Assembly: GCA_934317215.1 (NCBI GenBank)
Contig: CAKREH010000009.1
Location: 44,484 to 108,483 of the forward strand
Origin: an uncultured Roseburia sp.
GTDB lineage: Bacteria > Bacillota > Clostridia > Lachnospirales > Lachnospiraceae
DNA length: 64,000 nt
Direction: 5' to 3'
The notes below the pieces were generated by a model. The model had not been told where the DNA came from and did not search any database. It saw only the letters and a list, made by a program, of their open reading frames with translations. Below are positions 56,141 to 64,000 of the stretch, one piece after another. Position 1 is the stretch's first letter; the number at the start of each line of letters is the position of its first letter. The translations under genes were made by a program, and so were the position numbers.

Positions 56141-56875
56141 ATGGGAGAAAAACGATATTCGGTTACAGTGGAAAATGTAACGATACGATACAGAAATTTA
56201 AAGGCATACTCTATAAAAAAGCAGTTGTTCCGTAAAAAAAATAATGAAAAACAGTATTTTGAAGCGGTCAAAAATGTTTCATTTCAGATTGAAGAGGGAA
56301 AGATCCTTGGAATCATCGGAAAGAACGGAAGCGGAAAATCTACTATTTTGCGCGCAATAGCAGGGATTTTTTCACCGGATGAAGGTACGATCGATCTGCA
56401 TGGACACAGTATATCACTGCTTTCTATCGGCGTAGGATTCCAGAAAGAGCTTACAGGAAGAGAGAACATCAAGTTATCCGGTATGCTGCTTGGATTCAGT
56501 GAGGAGGAAATAGCAGCGAAGACGGATGAAATTATTGAATTTGCAGAACTTGGTGATTTTATCGACATGCCGGTAAAGACATATTCAAGTGGTATGTATT
56601 CCAAACTTGCATTCTCAATTACCGCGATCCTCGAAACGGATATTATGCTCGTGGATGAGGTGCTCAGTGTAGGCGATCATAAGTTTAAAAAGAAAAGCTA
56701 CAAACGTATGAAAAAGCTGATTGAAAATAAAGAAAGAACGGTTATCATAGTTTCTCATAATATGGATACACTCGAAGAGCTGTGCGATGAAGTCATGTGG
56801 ATGCATGAGGGTGTTGTAAAAATGATCGGTGAGCCGAAAGAGGTACTGGAGAAATACAAAGAGTTTATGCAGTAA
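56141..56875 (+). CDS. Polysaccharide/teichoic acid ABC exporter ATPase (Wzt/TagH-like)
   Basis: This ATPase of the exporter has 244 residues. Walker A GKNGSGKST (about 60-68), signature YSSGMYSKLAFS (about 148-159), Walker B MLVDEVLSVGD and H-switch VSHN are intact. It ends soon after the ATPase core and lacks the carbohydrate-binding C-terminal domain of Wzt O-antigen exporters, so chain-end recognition is not encoded here. Confidence 0.9.
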   Translation: MGEKRYSVTVENVTIRYRNLKAYSIKKQLFRKKNNEKQYFEAVKNVSFQIEEGKILGIIGKNGSGKSTILRAIAGIFSPDEGTIDLHGHSISLLSIGVGFQKELTGRENIKLSGMLLGFSEEEIAAKTDEIIEFAELGDFIDMPVKTYSSGMYSKLAFSITAILETDIMLVDEVLSVGDHKFKKKSYKRMKKLIENKERTVIIVSHNMDTLEELCDEVMWMHEGVVKMIGEPKEVLEKYKEFMQ

Positions 56876-56891
56876 ATCAGGGAGGCATACG

Positions 56892-58088
56892 GTGAACAAT
56901 TTTTTCAGAAAGCTGAAATGTGTTTCGATAAGGGATATCGGACATATATTTATATTCCTTGTGGCAATTATCCCTGCGATTTTCATGAGAAGAAAAAGAA
57001 AAAATTTATGGCTGGTCTGCGAATATGGACTGGAAGCAAGGGATAATGGCTACTGGTTTTACAGATATGTGAAAGAAAATGATCCCAAACAGGATATCGT
57101 ATATGCGATAGATTTTTCAAGCGAAGATTACAAAAAAGTTGCAGAGCTTGGTGCATGCGTGCCTTATGGAACGTTAAAACACTGGATTTATTATCTGTGT
57201 GCAAAAATCAACATCAGTTCCCAAAAGGGCGGAAAACCAAATGCGGCTGTATGCAATCTGCTTGAGGTGTATGGCTTTTTGAAAAATAAGCGTGTTTTTT
57301 TACAACATGGAATTACCAAAGATGACGCAGAATTGTTTTATTATAAAAATACAAAGATGCGTCTGTTTATCTGTGGTGCAAAACCGGAATATGAATTTAT
57401 CCGGGAAAGATTCGGATATCCAAAGGGATATGTTGCATATACGGGATTTGCACGATTTGATGAACTGCCGTTAGAACATGAGAAAAAATCCAATACGATT
57501 CTGGCTGCACCGACATGGAGAAGATGGCTGTATCAGGTGAGCAATAATCCATATGAAAATGCAAAGAGTGACATTCATGAAACACAGTATTATGAAGAGT
57601 GGATGGGATTTTTGAAATCAGAAAAACTGGCTGATATATTAGAACAATTTGATTATCGGATTGTTTTTTTTCCGCATAGAAATATGACAGAAAGTTTTGA
57701 GGGGCTGGATCAGATTACAGACAGAGTACAGTGTGTTACCTGGAAAAACGCAGATATTCAGGAACTGATGAAAAAGGCGGACTGTATGATTACGGATTAT
57801 TCAAGTACGGCAATGGATTTTGCGTATATGAAAAAGCCGGTGCTCTATTATCAGTTTGACTATGAAAAATATCGCAGTGAACAGTTTGCGGAAGGTTATT
57901 TTGATTACAGGAGAGACGGATTCGGCAGGGTATGTGGACAGAAGGAAGAACTTTTAGGTGAATTAGAAGGTGTCCTGAAGAAAAACTGTATGATGGAAGA
58001 AAAGTATGAAAAACGATGTGATCACTTTTTTGAACTCCGTGACCATTTAAACTGCCAGAGGATTTATGAACAGATAAGGAAATTGTAA
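56892..58088 (+). CDS. CDP-glycerol glycerophosphotransferase family protein
   Basis: This TagB/TagF-type enzyme transfers glycerol-phosphate (possibly ribitol-phosphate) from a CDP carrier to a growing polymer. The GTG at 56892 has GGGAGG six bases upstream and gives 398 residues; an ATG at 56829 overlaps the ATPase. An N-terminal membrane-proximal helix (about 15-33) is followed by the transferase core with LQHG, YTGFARFD and ITDYSSTAMDF motifs. It pairs with tagD at 61091. Confidence 0.88.
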   Translation: MNNFFRKLKCVSIRDIGHIFIFLVAIIPAIFMRRKRKNLWLVCEYGLEARDNGYWFYRYVKENDPKQDIVYAIDFSSEDYKKVAELGACVPYGTLKHWIYYLCAKINISSQKGGKPNAAVCNLLEVYGFLKNKRVFLQHGITKDDAELFYYKNTKMRLFICGAKPEYEFIRERFGYPKGYVAYTGFARFDELPLEHEKKSNTILAAPTWRRWLYQVSNNPYENAKSDIHETQYYEEWMGFLKSEKLADILEQFDYRIVFFPHRNMTESFEGLDQITDRVQCVTWKNADIQELMKKADCMITDYSSTAMDFAYMKKPVLYYQFDYEKYRSEQFAEGYFDYRRDGFGRVCGQKEELLGELEGVLKKNCMMEEKYEKRCDHFFELRDHLNCQRIYEQIRKL

Positions 58089-59105
58089 ATGGATGAGACG
58101 ACGATAAGTGTCATTATACCGGTCTATAATGTAGAAAAATATCTTGAAGAATGTTTAAATGCGGTCCAAAGACAGACATTCGGACAGTTTGAAGTATTGC
58201 TGATCGAAGATGAATCTTTGGATAAAAGCAGGGCGATATGTGAGGAATTTTGCAGAAAAGACGAACGGTTTAAAGTTTTTTCGGGTGGACATAGAGGCGT
58301 TTCAGCTGCAAGAAATATAGGCCTTGAAAAAGCAAAAGGAAAATACATTGTTTTTATAGACAGTGATGACAGGATCGAAAATGATATGCTTGAATATCTG
58401 TACCGTGGAATCTGCGATTATCATACCCAGGTGGCAATCTGCGGAATAGAGATCATCGATGGAAGAAAAAAGAGAAAAATTGTGGAAAACACGCCGCTTG
58501 TGCTGACACCGGAAGAGGCACTCACGGAAATCTGCAGAGATGGAAAAGTAAAAAATTATCTGTGGGCACAGATTTACGAAAAACAGCTGTTTGATGGAAT
58601 CCGTTTTCCGGAGGGCAGGATTTTTGAAGATATTGCGGTGTATTACCGCATCATTGAAAAAACAGAAAAAATTGTCCTTTTAAACCAGATTAAATATTAT
58701 TACGTGAGAAGAAAAGGAAGCCTTTCTTTTGGAAAGAATAAGGCAGCAAATGTGCAGAGATGTTATGCATACCGCAGACGTTATGAATATCTTTCAGAAA
58801 AATATCCGTTTTTGAAGGAAGATATGCAGCGGCTGATTTTTATAAATTACCGGAAATTGTGTAAAGAGTGGGGGAAAGATCCCGAAGGGTTCACAAAACC
58901 GGATATCCAGGTGGAAAAGAATTTCTATGAAAAGTTAGAGAAAGAAATGCGGCAGAATGGAAAGCTGACTCCGGTGGAACAAGAGGAAGCAGCTGTACTT
59001 TTAAGATATCATGGAGATCGGGACATAAAATTATGGCTGCTTGAGGGTGTACGTATTTTACAGAAAATAATGAAAAACCTGTGTGGAAAAGGAAACATGA
59101 AATGA
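58089..59105 (+). CDS. Glycosyltransferase family 2
   Basis: This 338-residue GT2 enzyme has SVIIPVYNVEKYLEECLNAV, LLIEDESLDKS (an altered form of the usual DDGS motif) and FIDSDDRIE (about 91-99) as the metal-binding motif. It begins directly at the preceding stop codon. The E-for-D change in the first acidic motif is unusual but the DSD motif is intact. Confidence 0.87.
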   Translation: MDETTISVIIPVYNVEKYLEECLNAVQRQTFGQFEVLLIEDESLDKSRAICEEFCRKDERFKVFSGGHRGVSAARNIGLEKAKGKYIVFIDSDDRIENDMLEYLYRGICDYHTQVAICGIEIIDGRKKRKIVENTPLVLTPEEALTEICRDGKVKNYLWAQIYEKQLFDGIRFPEGRIFEDIAVYYRIIEKTEKIVLLNQIKYYYVRRKGSLSFGKNKAANVQRCYAYRRRYEYLSEKYPFLKEDMQRLIFINYRKLCKEWGKDPEGFTKPDIQVEKNFYEKLEKEMRQNGKLTPVEQEEAAVLLRYHGDRDIKLWLLEGVRILQKIMKNLCGKGNMK

Positions 59106-61003
59106 AACCGTTGATAAGTATTATTGTTCCTGTGTGGAATGTTGACCAGTTTTTGGAAAAATGTCTGGACAGTCTTTTGTGTCAGACATATGATAACCTG
59201 CAGATTATTTTGGTGGATGATGGTTCACCCGATGCCAGTGGGCAGATCTGCGATATCTATGCCAAGAAAGACCGCAGGATCGAGGTGATCCATCAGGAAA
59301 ATGCGGGAGTATGTAATGCGAGGAATACTGCATTAAAGCATGTAAAAGGTGATTATATCGGTTTTGTTGATCCGGATGACTGGGCAGCTCCGGACATGTT
59401 TGAATATTTATTACAGGGAATCGAACGTGAGAAGGCGGATATTGCCTGCTGTCATTATTACAGGGTAACACAGGGGGAAGAGATTTACTCACAGTGTGAC
59501 GGCATTGACTATGTATATACGAAAGAAGAGGCAGTCGAAGAATTAATAAACAGATTTTTAATACGAAATGTGTTCTGGAATAAATTATTCAAAGCGGAAT
59601 TATTCCGCGATATTGTTTTCCCGGAGGGAGTGATTTATGAAGGCACAGTTATGATTTACCAGCTCCTTTTGCGTGCGGAAAAAGTAATTATGTTAGGACA
59701 GCCGAAATATTACTACGTAGATAACCCGAAAAGTTATATAAACAGTGATTCATTTCCGTATTACACGGATTTTGTCATGGCACATATTGGAAGATATCTG
59801 GCACTGGAGGAACAGTTTCCTGATCTCAGGGTGAAAATGATGCAGGATCTTCTGGCAGCATTGTTTAAATTTCAGTATATGTATCGGGTGAAAATGGAGA
59901 CTGTGCAGAAAGAACAGGAAAGAATTGCACAGATCCGGCAATTTTTTGAAGAAAAAAAAGATTTTATTGCAAATGAGATAGAGCTTGATGCGATCCGAAA
60001 AAAGCAGCTTCCTTATCTTTTGAAATTTACACCGGAAGATTTGAAGAGAGCAAGAAGGATAGCGGCGGTGGATGACCGGAAGAAAATGCTGTTCCGCGTA
60101 CTTAAGAAGGGGAAAAAACAGGTCAGGGAAATTCCAGCATCGGTCACATATGAAAGAAAATATTATCAGGAAATAAACAATCATATTTTAAGGGAAATTC
60201 AGCAGTGCGAATTTGAAATTCTGAAAAAAGTACATGAAGTCTGTGAAAAAAATGGAATTCAGTATTATCTTTATGGAGGTACACTGCTTGGTGCCGTGCG
60301 TCATGGCGGATTCATCCCATGGGATGATGATGTGGATCTTGTCATGCCGTTAGAGGATTTTGACCGTTTTATCAGGATTGCTCAAAAAGAGCTTGGAGAT
60401 GCGTATTTTGTACAGACCTGCATGAATGATCCGGGCTTTCCGAAAGTTTTTTTGAAAGTGCGCCGGGAAGACAGTTATATCTGCGAAGATAAATGGGAAA
60501 AACGCAGGATGCATGCAGGAATTTATATTGATATCATGCCGCTTGCAGGATTTCCGGCAGGAAAATGGAAGAAAAAAATATTTTTACATGCATTTTCCTT
60601 CTGGGAACAGTTATGTTCATTTGATAAGCCAAAGACCAGTCATATAGGCGTGAAAATCCTGTTTTCCATGATGAAAAGGCTGCCTTTGCAATTTAAGTAC
60701 CGCATGCGTGAGAAGGTTGTGAGGCTGTCGGACCGTGTGGGCAGAAAGAGTGGCCTGGTGTGCAGTTATGGAAGCCATTATAAACCGATGGCACGCCGGG
60801 TGATGCAGCAGAGCTGGTTTACGGGAAAAGAACAGATGTGTTTTGAAGGACAGGAATTTTATGTGCCGGCAGGGTGGAAAGACTATCTGGAATATCTGTA
60901 CGGGGAAAATTATATGGAACTTCCACCTGTTGAAAAGAGAGAAACACATTTAAACCTGACAAAGACACGTCTGCCTGGAAAAATCAGGGAAAAAGGAAAA
61001 TAA
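59102..61003 (+). CDS. GT2-LicD fusion protein
   Basis: This 633-residue protein has two domains. Residues 1-about 230 are a GT2 glycosyltransferase (SIIVPVWNVDQFLEKCLDSL, LVDDGSPDASG, FVDPDDWAAP). Residues about 370-570 are a LicD/FKRP-type phosphotransferase (YGGTLLGAVRHGGFIPWDDD near residue 391). LicD-family enzymes move phosphocholine, phosphoglycerol or phosphoribitol from CDP carriers onto glycans. Fusion suggests one enzyme adds a sugar and then decorates it. ATG 59102 overlaps the preceding TGA. With tagD next, the donor is more likely CDP-glycerol than CDP-choline; this is inference. Confidence 0.85.
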   Translation: MKPLISIIVPVWNVDQFLEKCLDSLLCQTYDNLQIILVDDGSPDASGQICDIYAKKDRRIEVIHQENAGVCNARNTALKHVKGDYIGFVDPDDWAAPDMFEYLLQGIEREKADIACCHYYRVTQGEEIYSQCDGIDYVYTKEEAVEELINRFLIRNVFWNKLFKAELFRDIVFPEGVIYEGTVMIYQLLLRAEKVIMLGQPKYYYVDNPKSYINSDSFPYYTDFVMAHIGRYLALEEQFPDLRVKMMQDLLAALFKFQYMYRVKMETVQKEQERIAQIRQFFEEKKDFIANEIELDAIRKKQLPYLLKFTPEDLKRARRIAAVDDRKKMLFRVLKKGKKQVREIPASVTYERKYYQEINNHILREIQQCEFEILKKVHEVCEKNGIQYYLYGGTLLGAVRHGGFIPWDDDVDLVMPLEDFDRFIRIAQKELGDAYFVQTCMNDPGFPKVFLKVRREDSYICEDKWEKRRMHAGIYIDIMPLAGFPAGKWKKKIFLHAFSFWEQLCSFDKPKTSHIGVKILFSMMKRLPLQFKYRMREKVVRLSDRVGRKSGLVCSYGSHYKPMARRVMQQSWFTGKEQMCFEGQEFYVPAGWKDYLEYLYGENYMELPPVEKRETHLNLTKTRLPGKIREKGK

Positions 61004-61034
61004 AAGGAAAAATCTAGTAAAACACATGTAAATG

Positions 61035-61043
61035 TGGTATGAT
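61035..61043 (+). promoter_or_regulatory. Candidate extended -10 promoter before tagD
   Basis: TG-G-TATGAT lies about 48 bases before the tagD start in an 87-base gap; no good -35 is visible. Confidence 0.35.
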
Positions 61044-61090
61044 TTTGAGAGAAAATGTAGTCATATCTAGGAATAAGAAGGGGAATAAAC

Positions 61091-61510
61091 ATGAAACATT
61101 ATAAAGTTGGTTATACGGCAGGTGTATTTGATTTGTTTCATGTAGGACATCTTAATTTGTTGGAACGGGCGAAGGCACAGTGTGACTATCTGATTGTGGC
61201 AGTAACGACAGATGAACTTGTTTCCTACAAAAATAAAAAGGCAATGATCCCGTATGAAGACAGAGCCAGGATTGTGGCTGCATTGAAGGTAGTAGATCAG
61301 GTGGTGCCACAGGTAAATATGAACAAAATGGAGGCATGGGAGCGTTATCATTTTGATGCGATGTTTGTGGGCGATGACTGGAAGGGAACAGAAAAATGGC
61401 AGCGGTATGAAGAAGAGTTCCGCACCGTTGGAGTGGATATCGTCTATTTCCCATACACGAAAGGAATTTCTTCTACCATCATAGAGGGAAAACTGGAGGA
61501 AAATTCATAA
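61091..61510 (+). CDS. tagD: Glycerol-3-phosphate cytidylyltransferase (TagD)
   Basis: TagD makes CDP-glycerol from CTP and glycerol-3-phosphate, the activated donor for the glycerophosphotransferases nearby. The nucleotidyltransferase motif is GVFDLFHVGHLNLLERAK (HxGH, about residues 11-28), and the second motif is TKGISST near residue 125. At 139 residues it is of usual length. The HxGH family also includes ethanolamine and choline cytidylyltransferases, but length and flanking motifs favour TagD. Confidence 0.9.
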   Translation: MKHYKVGYTAGVFDLFHVGHLNLLERAKAQCDYLIVAVTTDELVSYKNKKAMIPYEDRARIVAALKVVDQVVPQVNMNKMEAWERYHFDAMFVGDDWKGTEKWQRYEEEFRTVGVDIVYFPYTKGISSTIIEGKLEENS

Positions 61511-61527
61511 GAAAGGTGGATTTAGTT

Positions 61528-61630
61528 ATGAAAATGAGAGGTAACGGAGCAGGATATTACAGCAAATCAAAATCAGGTGAGTGAGGACATGAAAGGTACC
61601 ACAATAAAAAAGATAAAATCAGTTAAATAA
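61528..61630 (+). other. Two micro-ORFs between tagD and the next glycosyltransferase
   Basis: ATG 61528-61584 encodes an 18-residue peptide rich in Gly/Ser/Lys (MKMRGNGAGYYSKSKSGE), with AAAGGTGG upstream. ATG 61589-61630 encodes 13 residues (MKGTTIKKIKSVK), with GTGAGGAC upstream. They may be leader peptides, remnants or chance ORFs. The 131-base gap holds nothing else recognised. Confidence 0.3.
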
Positions 61631-61641
61631 GGAGTTTAGAA

Positions 61642-63573
61642 ATGGCAGAAAGACCAAAAATATCAATTGTTATCCCGGTTTATAAGGTGGAGGACTACAT
61701 TGCAAAGTGTATAGAATCACTGCAGAAACAGACATTAAAGGAATTTGAAATGATTTTTGTAGATGACTGTGGTGAAGATGGTTCAATTGCAATAGCAGAG
61801 GAATATGCGAAAAAAGATCCAAGAATAAAGATTTTGTATAATGAACAGAACATGGGTGCAGGGCAGTCAAGAAACAGAGGAATTGATGCGGCAACAGGAG
61901 AGTTTATTGCTTTCGTGGATCCGGATGACTGGGTGGATGATAATTTTTACGAGGTCTTGTATGCAAGGGCTAAAAGCGGAAATTATGACATTGTAAAGGC
62001 AGATCGTATCAAAGTAACCTATTTTGATAATGGGGATATCCGCCACCAGTATTCACCTGTAAATGAAAGAATTAAAGCCGGAATGACACAGAATAAGCCT
62101 TTATTCCAGCTTTTTACGTCAGAACACCAGACAGCAATCTTTAACTGTGATATGATCCACGAACACAAAATCTATAATGGAAGCGCGTCACACAGCGAAA
62201 ACAGCGTATTTTTGCTGCCGGCATGTTATTATGCAAAACGTTTCTGCTTAGAGAGCGGTGTGGCATATTACTATTTCCAGCGGGAAGATTCCAGTGTTCA
62301 TGTAATGGACTATAAGAAATTTTCCGGAGAACTGTGTTCATTCCAGGAACAGATGGAGTTTTTAAATCGTGAACTTGCAGGAACTGCTGCATACTATGAT
62401 TTCGTAGGAAAAAAACTTTTATTCCTGATGAGACGGTACGATGAACTGCAGAATATAAAAGAACTGCGTGGATTCCGCAGTGAGTTTTTGGAAACGCTCA
62501 GCAGCGAATTAGATGCCGTTGAAGACAAAAAGAAATTACGGAAATACGGCCGCCGTGTTGGCATGTTGTTAGATCATAAAATACAGAAGTATATTATGAC
62601 CAACAGGTTTCAGAAAGTTGCAGTCTGGCTGAAACAGAGAAAATTACAGTTGGTATCAGCCGGACTGGCATTAAAAGATAAAGTATATACGGTAGAATCA
62701 ATCGATGGTGACTGGAAGCATGTCAGAATTTGCGGAATAAAACGCACTCTGAAAATGCCTCAGTTATATGATTTTGGAAATAGAGAACTGTTATATCTGC
62801 AAAGTTACCGTGGCTGTATTATTTTCAGTAAAGCATTCGTGGAAAAGGATCCTGAGTTTGCAAGAATGTATATCAATGCATTTACGAAAAATAATTCCGA
62901 ATATAACTGTAACCTTCCTGTGGACAGTGAACTGTATAAAGAACATTTGGAAAAACTGAAGGATGGAGAACTGTGCTGGAGATATACAAAGAGATTTGGA
63001 TTTATTTCAAAGGCAACGATTTATTTAAATGAACAGCAGGAACTCTGCATGAAAGGCGAGATACTTGGAAGTGATGAAGTGATTGAGACGGAACATTTTA
63101 TCGTTCACCCACAGCTGGAAAGAAAAATCATTCCTGGCGTTGTTTTAAAAGATTATATTACTTCCCAACCGAAATTAGGTGCTACGATCGATGAATTGGA
63201 AAGATATCTTGATTATCTTTTTGAGGTATTTAAAGTAGAGGATGATACAAAAGTTGCCGGTATGGCATACGATGCGTTTCCGTTTAACTGTATTTTAAAA
63301 GAGGGTCATGTTTACGAATTATTTGATCTGGAATTCGAATACAAAGAGGAATTAGATAAGGGATACATCATATATAAGGTCGTGCGTGTTTTAGGCAAGA
63401 AGCGCAAGATGACTGCATATTATCAGATTTGCGAAAAGTACGGTGTTGTAGCAAAATGGCAATATTGGGATAATTTCAATTTCAGAATCTGGCTGGATAC
63501 GATATCAGAACCGGATGATACACCAAGCAATGCAGAGAATAAGGAATTATTCCAGAAATATTTTATAAATTAA
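61642..63573 (+). CDS. GT2 glycosyltransferase with long C-terminal extension
   Basis: This 643-residue protein has an N-terminal GT2 domain (SIVIPVYKVEDYIAKCIESL, FVDDCGEDGS, AFVDPDDWVDD near residue 92) to about residue 230. A helical linker (about 250-345) leads to an unrecognised C-terminal region of about 300 residues with mixed charged and aromatic sequence. The extension may bind the acceptor or the exporter. AAGGAG lies upstream. The substrate is unknown; similar GT2 proteins occur in teichoic acid clusters. Confidence 0.8.
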   Translation: MAERPKISIVIPVYKVEDYIAKCIESLQKQTLKEFEMIFVDDCGEDGSIAIAEEYAKKDPRIKILYNEQNMGAGQSRNRGIDAATGEFIAFVDPDDWVDDNFYEVLYARAKSGNYDIVKADRIKVTYFDNGDIRHQYSPVNERIKAGMTQNKPLFQLFTSEHQTAIFNCDMIHEHKIYNGSASHSENSVFLLPACYYAKRFCLESGVAYYYFQREDSSVHVMDYKKFSGELCSFQEQMEFLNRELAGTAAYYDFVGKKLLFLMRRYDELQNIKELRGFRSEFLETLSSELDAVEDKKKLRKYGRRVGMLLDHKIQKYIMTNRFQKVAVWLKQRKLQLVSAGLALKDKVYTVESIDGDWKHVRICGIKRTLKMPQLYDFGNRELLYLQSYRGCIIFSKAFVEKDPEFARMYINAFTKNNSEYNCNLPVDSELYKEHLEKLKDGELCWRYTKRFGFISKATIYLNEQQELCMKGEILGSDEVIETEHFIVHPQLERKIIPGVVLKDYITSQPKLGATIDELERYLDYLFEVFKVEDDTKVAGMAYDAFPFNCILKEGHVYELFDLEFEYKEELDKGYIIYKVVRVLGKKRKMTAYYQICEKYGVVAKWQYWDNFNFRIWLDTISEPDDTPSNAENKELFQKYFIN

Positions 63574-63598
63574 ATACAAACGAAGGGGAAGTATGCTT

Positions 63599-64000
63599 AT
63601 GAACAAATTGAAAAAAGCAATTGCCATGCTCAGTATGGCGGCAATGGTATGTACTACATGCCTGCCGGTTAATGCAGCTGAAGTAAAAAGTCATGAAGTT
63701 CAGGTGCTGGAAACAGAGAGCATTGCAGCAGAAGCAACAGAGAGTGCTGTTACAGAGACAGTAGAAGCAGCAGAAACAAGTGAAGCTGATACAGAGACTC
63801 TGGAAGAGACGAAAGCAACAGAAGAGACAGAAACAGCAAAAGAAACAGAAACAACAGAAGCAGCAAAGGAAACAGAAACAACAGAAACAACAGAAACAGC
63901 AAAAGAAACAGAAACAACAGAAGCAGCAAAAGAAACAGAAACAACAGAAGCAGCAAAAGAAACAGAAACAACAGAAGCAGCAAAAGAAACAGAAACAACA
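63599..64000 (+). CDS. Third Thr/Glu-stalk secreted protein, truncated by window end
   Basis: 134 codons are visible and the frame is open to the window edge. A signal peptide (about residues 1-24, AMLSMAAMVCTTCLPVNAA) is followed by Glu/Thr/Ala sequence that becomes a pure 9-residue repeat, TETTEAAKE. The ATG at 63599 or one at 63593 is used, after AAGGGGAAG. The domain beyond the stalk is unseen. Confidence 0.75.
   Translation, partial: MNKLKKAIAMLSMAAMVCTTCLPVNAAEVKSHEVQVLETESIAAEATESAVTETVEAAETSEADTETLEETKATEETETAKETETTEAAKETETTETTETAKETETTEAAKETETTEAAKETETTEAAKETETT
63829..64000 (+). repeat. Thr/Glu-stalk tandem repeats, 27-bp unit
   Basis: A unit of 27 bases (AAAGAAACAGAAACAACAGA then AGCAGCA) repeats about five times with hardly any change, and one imperfect insertion. 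The array runs past the window edge. Confidence 0.85.

Noticed and set aside
63750..63998. Minus-strand Leu/Phe-rich ORF at the window end
   Set aside because: Antisense shadow of the third Thr/Glu array; the plus-strand partial gene has a signal peptide and start site.

Overview
The window looks like a chromosomal segment of a motile, low-to-mid GC Gram-positive of the Clostridia, most likely a Lachnospiraceae (Roseburia/Agathobacter-like) gut bacterium. The reasons are the mbl-flhO-flhP order, comF followed by a YvyF-type flagellar gene, the cdaA-cdaR-glmM operon, strong AGGAGG ribosome-binding sites and codon use. This is inference; no rRNA or species marker is present. No insertion sequence, prophage, tRNA or CRISPR array was seen.

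Layout. (1) 1-6,700: an A-type flavodiiron protein behind a clear promoter/operator, then uvrB-uvrA with a candidate LexA box. (2) 6,750-10,490: a likely minus-strand structured RNA convergent to uvrA, then mbl (MreB-like) and flagellar rod genes flhO, flhP and a FlgJ-like rod-binding gene. (3) 10,550-12,840: recD2. (4) 12,929-15,930, minus strand: a three-gene ABC importer (lipoprotein, permease, ATPase) behind a structured leader. (5) 16,018-17,400: comF, a YvyF-like gene and a multi-hairpin candidate ncRNA ending in a terminator. (6) 17,400-22,862: two unknown membrane genes, cdaA, cdaR, glmM (c-di-AMP and peptidoglycan precursor module), then HPr. (7) 22,917-26,676: rmlD, a multibranched inverted-repeat element, rmlB, rmlA, rmlC (dTDP-L-rhamnose).

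(8) 26,736-44,322: a Wzx/Wzy-type surface polysaccharide cluster with an initiating phosphoglycosyltransferase, a Wzz-like protein fused to a degenerate kinase domain, about seven glycosyltransferases, an epimerase, a candidate polymerase, a flippase and GT-C-like membrane proteins. One of the latter appears split by an in-frame stop. (9) 44,355-55,165: two giant secreted proteins with Thr/Glu-only stalks flank a second initiating transferase and a glycosyltransferase. One carries seven PPC-like beta repeats, the other an amidase and a glucosaminidase joined by FnIII arrays. (10) 55,345-63,573: an ABC-exported, teichoic-acid-like cluster with a Wzm/Wzt pair, a CDP-glycerol glycerophosphotransferase, a GT2-LicD fusion, TagD and GT2 enzymes. 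(11) The window ends inside a third Thr/Glu-stalk secreted protein.

The most distinctive feature is the interleaving of two glycan assembly systems with three secreted proteins that share a Thr/Glu tandem-repeat stalk but have different repeat units and no sortase signal in the two complete ones. Three structured intergenic elements (about 6,757-6,917, 17,194-17,380 and 23,794-23,949) are the best candidates for undescribed or unassigned RNAs.
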